Shown here: positions 18,564 through 26,120 of the stretch, one piece after another | Numbering within the stretch: position 1 is the first letter of the stretch | Layout: every line of letters starts with the position of its first letter | DNA from: an uncultured Flavobacteriales bacterium | GTDB lineage: Bacteria > Bacteroidota > Bacteroidia > Flavobacteriales_D > Crocinitomicaceae | Assembly (NCBI GenBank): GCA_937876195.1 | Contig: CALEIK010000038.1 | Location: 1-58,173, forward strand | Length of the DNA: 58,173 nt | Direction of reading: 5' to 3' | Notes under the pieces: model-generated | Told to the model about the DNA's origin: nothing | The model's input: only the letters and a program-made list of their open reading frames with translations | Databases searched by the model: none | Translations under genes and position numbers: made by a program

Positions 18564-19571
18564 ATGATTTCGAATAACATCCCTTTAAAAGAGTACAACA
18601 CCTTTGGTATTCAGTCCATTGCAAGACGATTTGCTCGTTTTTCTTCCGTGGAGGAATTGAATCAGCTCTTGGATCAGAGAGGAAATGATAGGTTACTGGT
18701 TTTAGGAGGTGGAAGTAATATCTTATTCACCAAAGATTTTAACGGATTGGTAATTCGCAACGAAATAAAGGGATTTGAAATCCTACAAGAAGATACAGAT
18801 TCGGTGCTTGTAAAGGCTGGTGCTGGAGAGGTCTGGCATGAGTTTGTACTGAAGTGCATTGAAATGAATTTTGGTGGAATTGAGAATTTATCACTTATTC
18901 CTGGAAGTGTAGGTGCCAGCCCGATGCAAAATATTGGTGCATATGGAGTTGAAATTAAGGATGTATTTGATTCACTCGAAGCCTACGAAATTGCAACTGG
19001 AAAACTAAAAACGTTCTCACATGCTGACTGCCGCTTTGGTTATCGCGAAAGTGTTTTTAAGCGCGAATTGAAAGATCAGTATATTATCGTATCAGTCACA
19101 TTTCGTCTGTCAAAAAAGCATCAGATCAACTCAAGTTATGGTATCATTGAAGAGGAATTGAAGAAAAATTCGATTATTTCTCCCACAATAAAAGATATCA
19201 GTAATGCTGTAATCGCCATTCGTTCAAGTAAGCTTCCGAACCCAAAGGAAATTGGTAATGCAGGGAGTTTTTTTAAGAATCCTGTTGTAGATACTTCGAT
19301 CTTGGAAGAAATACAAACTAACTATGAAAATGTACCAAATTATCCTGCTGGCAACAATAAAGTTAAATTGGCCGCTGGGTGGTTGATTGAAAAAGCTGGA
19401 TGGAAGGGGAAAACCTTTTCAACATACGGCGTTCATAAAAACCAAGCACTCGTTCTAGTAAACTATAATGACACCAAAGGAAGTGATCTCTTAGCACTTT
19501 CGGAGCAAATAATCGCTGATATTGAAAAGAAATTCAACGTTTCCCTTGAGAGAGAGGTGAATATTATTTAA
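18564..19571 (+). CDS. murB: UDP-N-acetylmuramate dehydrogenase MurB
   Basis: FAD enzyme that reduces UDP-GlcNAc-enolpyruvate to UDP-MurNAc, the second committed step of peptidoglycan synthesis. The 335-residue protein has NTFGIQSIARRFARF, LVLGGGSNILFTKDF, SLIPGSVGASPMQNIGAYGVE, the catalytic-serine region NAGSFFKNPVV and AAGWLIEKAGWKG. Length fits type I MurB. It is transcribed away from menI. No SD sequence is visible, and its promoter motif is directly adjacent. Confidence 0.96.
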   Translation: MISNNIPLKEYNTFGIQSIARRFARFSSVEELNQLLDQRGNDRLLVLGGGSNILFTKDFNGLVIRNEIKGFEILQEDTDSVLVKAGAGEVWHEFVLKCIEMNFGGIENLSLIPGSVGASPMQNIGAYGVEIKDVFDSLEAYEIATGKLKTFSHADCRFGYRESVFKRELKDQYIIVSVTFRLSKKHQINSSYGIIEEELKKNSIISPTIKDISNAVIAIRSSKLPNPKEIGNAGSFFKNPVVDTSILEEIQTNYENVPNYPAGNNKVKLAAGWLIEKAGWKGKTFSTYGVHKNQALVLVNYNDTKGSDLLALSEQIIADIEKKFNVSLEREVNII

Positions 19572-19699
19572 GTTTCTAATTATCAGCTAAATCGATTAAC
19601 TAAAGTATTTTTCATTTGCTTCTATAAAAAAACAATAGAAAATAACAACTTTTTTCTTGTCTTTTCGTCTATGAAGTAGCAGAATTCTACAGTTTGTCG

Positions 19700-19707
19700 T
19701 AATTTTG
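19700..19707 (+). promoter_or_regulatory. Candidate -7 element (TAATTTTG) upstream of the small secreted protein gene
   Basis: A consensus TAnnTTTG about 68 bases before the ATG at 19776, in a 204-base AT-rich gap that shows no gene or RNA. No good -33 element is seen. Confidence 0.4.
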
Positions 19708-19775
19708 TGTTATATTTAAGTATTGATTGTTTGACAATTAATAAAAAACAGTACTAATCATAATACTACAGAGTT

Positions 19776-20111
19776 ATGAAAAAACATTTACTAGTCGCTT
19801 TAATACTGATAGCAGTGGCACCTATTTCGTTCTGCCAGAACATCACAGATAGACATCAAACTCCTATCGATACACCGTCGAACATTGAACGTTACAAAAT
19901 TGACTATGAGTTAGTGGATGAATCGCTAATCGCGACTGACAATTCCATCTTAAATTCAATCGATTTGAGTCGCTTGGAATTTGTTCGCCATGAAACCGAA
20001 GATATTCTTTTTTTTGACAAAACTTTGAATATTGAGTTGCGTGTTTATTCTGTACAAAAAGCAACACAGAGAAAACGAAATTCAACTTCGCCAAATCAAT
20101 TAAAACACTGA
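19776..20111 (+). CDS. Small secreted protein of unknown function
   Basis: A 111-residue protein with signal peptide MKKHLLVALILIAVAPISFCQ (cleavage after about residue 21). The mature part has the sequence LSRLEFVRHETEDILFFDKTLNIELRVYS and a basic tail (TQRKRNSTSPNQLKH). No family is recognised, and there are no cysteines after the signal peptide. It lies two bases before the CUB-domain T9SS substrate gene and very probably shares its transcript, so a partner or regulator of that protein is a reasonable guess only. Confidence 0.75.
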   Translation: MKKHLLVALILIAVAPISFCQNITDRHQTPIDTPSNIERYKIDYELVDESLIATDNSILNSIDLSRLEFVRHETEDILFFDKTLNIELRVYSVQKATQRKRNSTSPNQLKH

Positions 20112-20113
20112 TT

Positions 20114-22006
20114 ATGAAAACAACACTACTAGCACTTCTGATAGCTCTACCGATAGGATTATTGGCTCAAGTGTACAATAATCCAGGTGGCACAATAAAT
20201 ACATGCTCCGGTACTTTTTACGACACGGGTGGAGCTGGGGCAAATTATGGTGTCCCCCAAACCACAACAACTACTTTTTGCAGTAATGCAGGTAATTGTG
20301 TGCGGTTGAGTTTCGGTGCCATTAATATAGATAATGGTTGGCACTTTTTAACCATTTATGATGGTCCTAATACTGGTTCGCCAGTAATTGGAACATATAC
20401 TGGCACGAATAGCCCTGGTGTCGTTACCTCATCTACAGGTTGCATTACTGTTCAATTTACAACTGATGGTTTTACTTGTGGAACTTGCTTTGGTTGGTCA
20501 GCAACCATAAGTTGTGTGGCTTGCCCTCCGCCAAGTACAACACATCCAACCGTAGGTATTCAGGGCGAATTTGTTGGTTCGTGTTTAGTTGCTGATTGCG
20601 GTCCTTTTACATATACCGACAATGGTGGAGCTGGTGGTAACTATTCTAATAACATCAATAATATCTACCGCGTATTTTGTCCTAGTGTCGCTGGAAATTG
20701 TATGCGTGTGACATTTAATTCCTTTGATACTGAAAATACATTCGATTATTTAACCGTAGGAAATGGACCTACTCAAAATAGCACAGTATTTACTACTCCA
20801 CCAGCAAACGGACTTGGAAGAATTATGGGAACACCTGCAGTTCCATTTACCTACACATCAACGGATGCAAGTGGATGTTTGACGTTTCGCTTTAGATCTG
20901 ATGGTAGCGTAACACGACCTGGATGGAGTGCCACAATGCAATGTGTGCCATGTGCTGGAGGTCCAAATGGCACTGACAATAACGATTGTGTCACTATGAC
21001 ACCACTTTGTTCATCTGCGCCGGTTAGCACCAACGCTACTGGACCAGGAATCGTTTCTGAAGGTTGTACAGGTGCCACCTGTCCAGCGGGTGGTGAAAAC
21101 CACACCAACTGGTACACTTTTACTGCACAAACGAGTGGGACCCTAGACGTAACTATTACACCCGCTGTTGCTACCGATGACTATGATTTCGCTATTCATG
21201 GACCAAACGTAACATGTGGCGCGTTGGGTCCACCAATTAGATGCTCTGACGCAGGTACTGTAGGAGTTACTGGCGCAATGCCTCCAGGAACTGGAACATC
21301 AGAAAGCGTAACAGGAGATGGCTTTGTAAGCCGACTAAATGTAATAGCAGGTGAATCATATATTCTAGTGGTGGATAAATGGAGTCCAAGCGGAGGAACA
21401 GGTTACACCCTATCTTTTGGAGGATCAGCTTCGTTGGATTGTACCATTTTACCAATTGAGTTAACGGATTTCAACGCGGTTTACCAGCCAGATTTAGACC
21501 TTGTAGATGTCTACTGGACAACGGCAACGGAATACAATAGTGATTATTTCAATGTTGAAAAATCTACTGATGGTGTGAACTTTAAAGTGATTGGACGCGT
21601 TGAGGCTGTTAAAAACAGTACAACAGAAACAAATTATATTACCGTTGATGAGCAGCCAAACTTAGGTGTGAACTATTACAGATTGAATCAATTCGACGGG
21701 GATGGTTCTTCCAAATATTCTGAAGTTCGTGCAGTAAACATTCTAGACAATGCCTATGATATGCTTTCTGTATTCCCGAATCCAACGACAGGAATTACTG
21801 AGGTCATCTATAATTCCTATTCAAAAGGAGAGGCACATTTGAGTGTCACTTCCTACAATGGATCAACCATTGTGAATACACCAATCGAGGCAAAAAAAGG
21901 TGGAAATCGATTTGATTTAGACTTGAGCAGTCAAGCGCGAGGAGTTTACATCATTACAATCACAACAAAAGATAAAGTATACAAAACAAAAGTTATTAAG
22001 GAATAA
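20114..22006 (+). CDS. CUB-domain secreted protein with T9SS sorting domain
   Basis: A 630-residue exported protein. A signal peptide (residues 1-18, GLLAQ) is followed by two CUB-like domains (about 25-135 and 150-278), each with paired cysteines and the aromatic pattern FLTIYDGPNTGSPVIGTYTG or YLTVGNGP. A PPC-like domain follows (about 285-440, NWYTFTAQTSGTLDV). Then comes the FN3-like linker usual before type A sorting domains (LTDFNAVYQPDLDLVDVYWTT), and a C-terminal sorting domain starting LSVFPNPTTG and ending YKTKVIKE. It is probably exported by the type IX system and attached to the surface or released. CUB domains bind proteins or sugars; no catalytic domain is visible. Confidence 0.9.
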   Translation: MKTTLLALLIALPIGLLAQVYNNPGGTINTCSGTFYDTGGAGANYGVPQTTTTTFCSNAGNCVRLSFGAINIDNGWHFLTIYDGPNTGSPVIGTYTGTNSPGVVTSSTGCITVQFTTDGFTCGTCFGWSATISCVACPPPSTTHPTVGIQGEFVGSCLVADCGPFTYTDNGGAGGNYSNNINNIYRVFCPSVAGNCMRVTFNSFDTENTFDYLTVGNGPTQNSTVFTTPPANGLGRIMGTPAVPFTYTSTDASGCLTFRFRSDGSVTRPGWSATMQCVPCAGGPNGTDNNDCVTMTPLCSSAPVSTNATGPGIVSEGCTGATCPAGGENHTNWYTFTAQTSGTLDVTITPAVATDDYDFAIHGPNVTCGALGPPIRCSDAGTVGVTGAMPPGTGTSESVTGDGFVSRLNVIAGESYILVVDKWSPSGGTGYTLSFGGSASLDCTILPIELTDFNAVYQPDLDLVDVYWTTATEYNSDYFNVEKSTDGVNFKVIGRVEAVKNSTTETNYITVDEQPNLGVNYYRLNQFDGDGSSKYSEVRAVNILDNAYDMLSVFPNPTTGITEVIYNSYSKGEAHLSVTSYNGSTIVNTPIEAKKGGNRFDLDLSSQARGVYIITITTKDKVYKTKVIKE

Positions 22007-22023
22007 ATAGTTGTTACAACTAA

Positions 22024-22061
22024 AGCAAAAAGGCGAGAATTTAAATATTCTCGCCTTTTTT
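22024..22061. terminator. Bidirectional terminator between convergent genes
   Basis: The hairpin aaggcgagaat / attctcgcctt (22030-22040 and 22047-22057) is flanked by an A-run on the left and a T-run on the right. It can therefore end transcription from both the secreted-protein gene and the helicase gene. Confidence 0.92.
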
Positions 22062-22065
22062 AATA

Positions 22066-23292
22066 CTACCACTCAGTATCGGTGCCCTTGAATTTATTCT
22101 CCTCATCGATTAACTTCTTCCAATTATAGCTTCCATCATCTGAATCATTCAAAATTTCGTGGTACTCACCCTGCGATAGGTCGTATCGATCAATTGTATC
22201 TCCCGTGTACTCTTCAATCGCAGTTAATAATTCTTTCTCTGATTCACTGCAAAATGATAATGCTTGCCCCCTATTTTTTCCTCTTCCAGTTCGGCCGCAT
22301 CGATGTACATAATTCTCTGGATTATCTGGAAGGTCATAATTAATGACGCAGTCCACAGAAGGAATATCAATACCTCGACAAGCAACATCTGTTGTAATCA
22401 ACAACTTGTTTTCGCCTGTTCTAAATCGCTCCAGTATGGCAAAACGCTCCTTTTGATCAATTCCACCATGCAATGCCTCGGAAGAAATACCTACACGCTC
22501 CATCGCAGCAACAATCCGCTCGACACGTACTTTGGTGCGTGCAAACACAACCATTTTCTTCTCCTCGTTTTCTTTGATGATGTTCTCAAGGAAAAATCGT
22601 TTATCGTCCATTTCCACATCAAGAATGGTGTGGGTAATTGTTTTTGCAACTGGATTTTTAGGTGAAATTTGAATTCGAATAGCGTTCTTCACGACATCGT
22701 ACGCCAATGATTTAATTTTCTTGGAAATTGTCGCGGAGAAAAATAACGTTTGTCTTTTGTTCGGGATAAATCGCATGACATCCTGAATGTCTTTTGCGAA
22801 TCCCATATCGAGCATTAAATCTGCCTCATCCAAGACAAGGAATTCCACATTATCAAGCACGATTGCTTTTTGTGAAATTAAATCAAACATTCGGCCTGGT
22901 GTTGTCACCAAAATATCGATGCCGTTGTCCAACGTTCTAATCTGCTGCTCTTGCTCCACCCCACCAAAAAGTCCGAACGTTTTGACATTCGTTTTCTTTC
23001 CAATATCTTGATACACCTTGGCTATCTGCTTCGCAAGTTCTCGCGTTGGCACCATGACCAAACAACGAATACCACTTTTTTTATATTTGTTCTTATTTCG
23101 ATAAATTTTATCCAACGTAGGAATAGCAAACGCTGCCGTTTTACCTGTTCCAGTTTGAGCAATAGCCATGACGTCCTCACCATCAAGAATGTGTTTAATT
23201 GCCTTGAACTGAATGTCTGTCGGCTTGTTAAATCCCAACTCACTCAGCTGTTGCTTAATTTCATCGGCTATGTTATAATCTGAGAACTTCAT
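22066..23292 (-). CDS. DEAD-box RNA helicase
   Basis: ATP-dependent RNA unwinding enzyme of 408 residues, probably acting in ribosome assembly or mRNA turnover. All core motifs are present: the Q-motif region ELGFNKPTDIQFKAI, AQTGTGKTAAFAIP, PTRELAKQI, VTTPGRMFDL, VLDEADLMLDMGF, FFSATI, and in the second RecA domain VFARTKVRVERI, TDVACRGIDIPSVDCVINYD and HRCGRTGRG. The C-terminal tail is short, without the long basic extension of RhlE- or DeaD-type enzymes. It converges on the CUB-protein gene with a shared terminator. Confidence 0.95.
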   Translation of the reverse strand: MKFSDYNIADEIKQQLSELGFNKPTDIQFKAIKHILDGEDVMAIAQTGTGKTAAFAIPTLDKIYRNKNKYKKSGIRCLVMVPTRELAKQIAKVYQDIGKKTNVKTFGLFGGVEQEQQIRTLDNGIDILVTTPGRMFDLISQKAIVLDNVEFLVLDEADLMLDMGFAKDIQDVMRFIPNKRQTLFFSATISKKIKSLAYDVVKNAIRIQISPKNPVAKTITHTILDVEMDDKRFFLENIIKENEEKKMVVFARTKVRVERIVAAMERVGISSEALHGGIDQKERFAILERFRTGENKLLITTDVACRGIDIPSVDCVINYDLPDNPENYVHRCGRTGRGKNRGQALSFCSESEKELLTAIEEYTGDTIDRYDLSQGEYHEILNDSDDGSYNWKKLIDEENKFKGTDTEW

Positions 23293-23310
23293 TGAATTAA
23301 TTTACAAAGA

Positions 23311-23348
23311 AAAACCGTCCCGTTCAACTGAGCTGTACGGGACGGTTC
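23311..23348 (-). terminator. Terminator of the zinc-ribbon gene
   Basis: The 11-bp perfect stem aaccgtcccgt / acgggacggtt (23313-23323 and 23336-23346) is followed on the minus strand by TTTTTCTTT. It lies between the zinc-ribbon protein and the helicase gene, separating their transcription. Confidence 0.9.
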
Positions 23349-23376
23349 TATAAAATAAGTGGTATTGTATTACTCT

Positions 23377-24129
23377 TTAATTTTCTGAAACTTCCTCAGG
23401 CATAAGTACTCGACCGCAATGCTCGCATACAATCACCTTTCGTTTAGTTTGAATATCCAATTGTCGTTGAGGTGGAATCTTGTTAAAACAACCACCACAA
23501 GAATTTCTCTGAACTCTAACAACGGCCAATCCGTTTACTGCACTTTCTCTTAAACGTGTATAAGCACTTGCCAAACGATCGTCTAATTTCTTGAATGCTG
23601 CAGCTGATTTTTTAAGTAGTTTTTCTTCTTGCGCCTGTGTTTCTGCAACAATTTCGTCAAGTTCCGCTTTCTTTGAAGCTAAATCTTCCGCTCTAAAAGT
23701 TCTTTTCTCCTTCGCCTCGTCCAGCACCTCTTTTTTGTGTGCTATCTTCGCCTTTGCTTCTTTCGTACGTTTCTCATTCAATTTGATTTCCAGTTCCTGA
23801 AACTCAATTTCTTTGGAGATAGACTCAAATTCTCTGTTATTTCTAACATTGTTTTGCTGCGTCTTATACTTAACGATTGCTGTTTCAGCTTCTTTCGTAC
23901 CGTTCTTTCTATCAGAAATATCAAGTTCCAATTCCTTGATCTCATCTTGCATTTTTTCAATGCGTAAATCCAATCCTGCTACCTCATCCTCTAAATCTTG
24001 TACTTCTAAGGGCAACTCTCCTCGTACAGTTTTAATTCTATCTATTTCAGAATCAATTAATTGCAATTCGAAAAGATTGTCTAACTTTTCAGCTACCGAT
24101 CCTTCTTTTTTAGTTGCCGTGTTTGCCAT
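23377..24129 (-). CDS. Coiled-coil protein with C-terminal C4 zinc ribbon (CT398-like)
   Basis: A 250-residue cytoplasmic protein. Residues 15-180 form a long charged coiled coil (EVQDLEDEVAGLDLRIEKMQDEIKEL and similar). The end is a C4 zinc ribbon with CGGCFNKIPPQRQL and CEHCGRVLMPEE. This is the C4-type zinc-ribbon domain family (Chlamydia CT398), whose members are thought to bind RNA polymerase or nucleic acids; the role here is inferred. It begins one base after the Nif3-like gene, a pairing common in many bacteria. Confidence 0.92.
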   Translation of the reverse strand: MANTATKKEGSVAEKLDNLFELQLIDSEIDRIKTVRGELPLEVQDLEDEVAGLDLRIEKMQDEIKELELDISDRKNGTKEAETAIVKYKTQQNNVRNNREFESISKEIEFQELEIKLNEKRTKEAKAKIAHKKEVLDEAKEKRTFRAEDLASKKAELDEIVAETQAQEEKLLKKSAAAFKKLDDRLASAYTRLRESAVNGLAVVRVQRNSCGGCFNKIPPQRQLDIQTKRKVIVCEHCGRVLMPEEVSEN

Positions 24130-24130
24130 G

Positions 24131-25228
24131 CTAAAAATATTTTATTGGGTTTGTATTTACCTTTGTTAAATGAACGGCAAATTTAGTGAATTTTTTTGTC
24201 AAAATACGTTCTAATCTGTTCGAAGTATATTGTTCACTTTCAAAATGACCAATATCGGCAATCACAATTTCTCCGTCGGCATCAAAAAACTCGTGGTATT
24301 TCACATCTGAGGTAATAAAAATATCGGCGCCACTACGCTTCGCATTCTGCAGTAAAAAGCTCCCTGATCCACCACACACAGCAACACTCTTTATCGAACT
24401 TCCTCGCAATGCGGTATAGCGAATAACTCCGCAATTAAAGGTCTTTTTAATAACTTCAAGGAACCTCCCTTCATCCATCTCATTTTCAAGCTCCCCAATC
24501 ATACCAGCCCCTTCGTACTGATTTTTATTTTTTATAGGATAGAGTTCATACGCCACTTCTTCATAAGGGTGAGCAGTTTTCATTGCTGAAACGACTGCGT
24601 TCAATGCATGGTTTGAACACAACACTTCGAGTCTATGCTCTTGCTCCCTAGATAATTCATTTGCGACACCAGTATGTGGATTTGCGGAGGAATTCGGTAA
24701 AAAAGTTCCCTCTCCTTCAAGTGCAAAACTGCATTGAGAATAGTTGCCAATTTCTCCCGCTCCAGCCTGAAACAATGCATTTCTCACTGTTTCTGTATGA
24801 TCGAAAGGCACGAAACAAACCAGCTTGGTTAAAACATCTTCTTTCGGTGATAAAACGCGCAGATTTACTAAGTTCAACCGCTCCGCAATTTCATCATTCA
24901 CGCCAAATCTGTAATTATCAAAATTCGTGTGAATCGCGTAAATAGCCACGTCGTTCTTAATTGCTTTCAAAACAGTTCTTTCGACGTAGTTTTTACCCGT
25001 TAGCGATTTTAATCCCTTGAAAACAATTGGATGATGCGCAATAATTAGTTCACAGCCCAACGCAATCGCCTCATCAACTGTTGATTCAATGCAATCAAGA
25101 CTTATCAGAACATTGGTTACTTCCTGATCAGGATTTCCAACAATCAAACCTGCATTATCGTAAACTTCCTGACTAGAAAGAGGTGCTAAATTTTCTAAAT
25201 ACGTTGTTATTTCTTTAATTCTGACCAT
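24131..25228 (-). CDS. Nif3-like dinuclear metal-centre protein
   Basis: A 365-residue member of the Nif3/YqfO family, which forms hexameric toroids with two metal ions per subunit. The N-terminal part has YDNAGLIVGNPDQEV and LIIAHHPIVFKGLKSL with the metal histidines. A PII-like insert occupies the middle (VCFVPFDHTETVRNALFQAGAGEIGNYS). The C-terminal part has VAVCGGSGSFLL, ADIFITSDVKYHEF and IADIGHFESEQYT. Proposed roles include GTP cyclohydrolase-like activity or metal chaperoning, and the physiological function is unsettled. It is linked to the zinc-ribbon gene. Confidence 0.94.
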   Translation of the reverse strand: MVRIKEITTYLENLAPLSSQEVYDNAGLIVGNPDQEVTNVLISLDCIESTVDEAIALGCELIIAHHPIVFKGLKSLTGKNYVERTVLKAIKNDVAIYAIHTNFDNYRFGVNDEIAERLNLVNLRVLSPKEDVLTKLVCFVPFDHTETVRNALFQAGAGEIGNYSQCSFALEGEGTFLPNSSANPHTGVANELSREQEHRLEVLCSNHALNAVVSAMKTAHPYEEVAYELYPIKNKNQYEGAGMIGELENEMDEGRFLEVIKKTFNCGVIRYTALRGSSIKSVAVCGGSGSFLLQNAKRSGADIFITSDVKYHEFFDADGEIVIADIGHFESEQYTSNRLERILTKKFTKFAVHLTKVNTNPIKYF

Positions 25229-25233
25229 TCAAA

Positions 25234-26004
25234 TTATAAGTTAACGAGTAATCCAACATTCCCACCGATAGCACTCGCATAATGCTTATACGCATCATTT
25301 CTTGAATTACTTGAATTGAGTTGCACTCTATACTCTGGAACAACCTGAAGACTCCATCGTTCAGCAATCTTGAACTGAACACCTAAAGAAACGGTGGCGC
25401 TAATCACGAAGTTGTTATATCCTACGGTGGATTTCACCGTCTCAGATTCAGTTGTTCCACTACTCGTTGTCCAGTTTTGCTCTTGTTGATAACGCATAAA
25501 CATCTGAGGAGTGATTCCAACTCCAGCCAGTAGCTTGATTTCATCTCCGTACGTATAAAATAACTTGATCGGCATCGCGATGTACGAGTAACTTGTTTTG
25601 TAAGCGAACAAAGTATCTACATCTTCAAATGAATATTGTTCTCCGTTTTGCATAAGTGCAATACCCGCCTCTAACGCAATATTTGGATGCAGCTGATTCC
25701 TGAAACCTAAGCCAAACGACCATTTGTTCAACGATGTTTCATTTTCTCTCTCCCCCAATGGCTTACCAAAGAGACCCTCATTCTCCATTAGCCTTCGATC
25801 TGTATAGGACCAGTTCGCATTAAAGTAAATAGAAGTCGTACCGGCACCATCGGTCTCATTTTTCGCTTTCACCTTTTCAGCTTTCTTCTCCTTTTCCTCT
25901 TTCTTTGTAGTTTCCTTAGAAAGTTCCACTTGACATTGAACAGTGCCTACATTTAAAAATAAAATTATCACCACTGTTAGCCTTACCAGCTCTTTTATAG
26001 CCAT
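25234..26004 (-). CDS. Outer-membrane beta-barrel (porin-family) protein
   Basis: A 256-residue exported protein with signal peptide MAIKELVRLTVVIILFLNVG ending VQCQ. A lysine/glutamate-rich linker (KETTKKEEKEKKAEKVKAK) leads into an OmpW/OmpA-like barrel: alternating strands such as SIYFNANWSYTDRRL, GLGFRNQLHPNIALEAGIAL, YIAMPIKLFYTY and LGVQFKIAERWSLQVVPEYRVQL. The ATG at 26004 is preferred to one ten codons upstream because it places the signal peptide at the N-terminus and lies after a consensus promoter. It has five bases to the Nif3-like gene, so the three minus-strand genes may be co-transcribed. Confidence 0.87.
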   Translation of the reverse strand: MAIKELVRLTVVIILFLNVGTVQCQVELSKETTKKEEKEKKAEKVKAKNETDGAGTTSIYFNANWSYTDRRLMENEGLFGKPLGERENETSLNKWSFGLGFRNQLHPNIALEAGIALMQNGEQYSFEDVDTLFAYKTSYSYIAMPIKLFYTYGDEIKLLAGVGITPQMFMRYQQEQNWTTSSGTTESETVKSTVGYNNFVISATVSLGVQFKIAERWSLQVVPEYRVQLNSSNSRNDAYKHYASAIGGNVGLLVNL

Positions 26005-26036
26005 TTCGAAATTTTTATGTGTTTCAAATATCACCT

Positions 26037-26069
26037 CAAAAGTAAAAATAACCTTAAGACACCCTCAAA
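26037..26069 (-). promoter_or_regulatory. Consensus promoter of the barrel-Nif3-zinc-ribbon genes
   Basis: On the minus strand TTTG (26066-26069), a 21-base gap, and TACTTTTG (26037-26044) match the Bacteroidota TTTG-N19-21-TAnnTTTG pattern fully. The expected start of transcription is about 25 bases before the barrel ATG at 26004. Confidence 0.65.
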
Positions 26070-26105
26070 TTAGTCAAAGAAATTCATTTAGCCATGAATA
26101 ATTTT

Positions 26106-26113
26106 TACTTTTG
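26106..26113 (+). promoter_or_regulatory. Candidate -7 element (TACTTTTG) deciding the sulfatase start
   Basis: TACTTTTG lies seven bases before the ATG at 26121 and downstream of another in-frame ATG at 26094. If it is the promoter, only the 26121 start can be used. No clear -33 element is present. Confidence 0.45.
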
Positions 26114-26120
26114 GTTTCAA

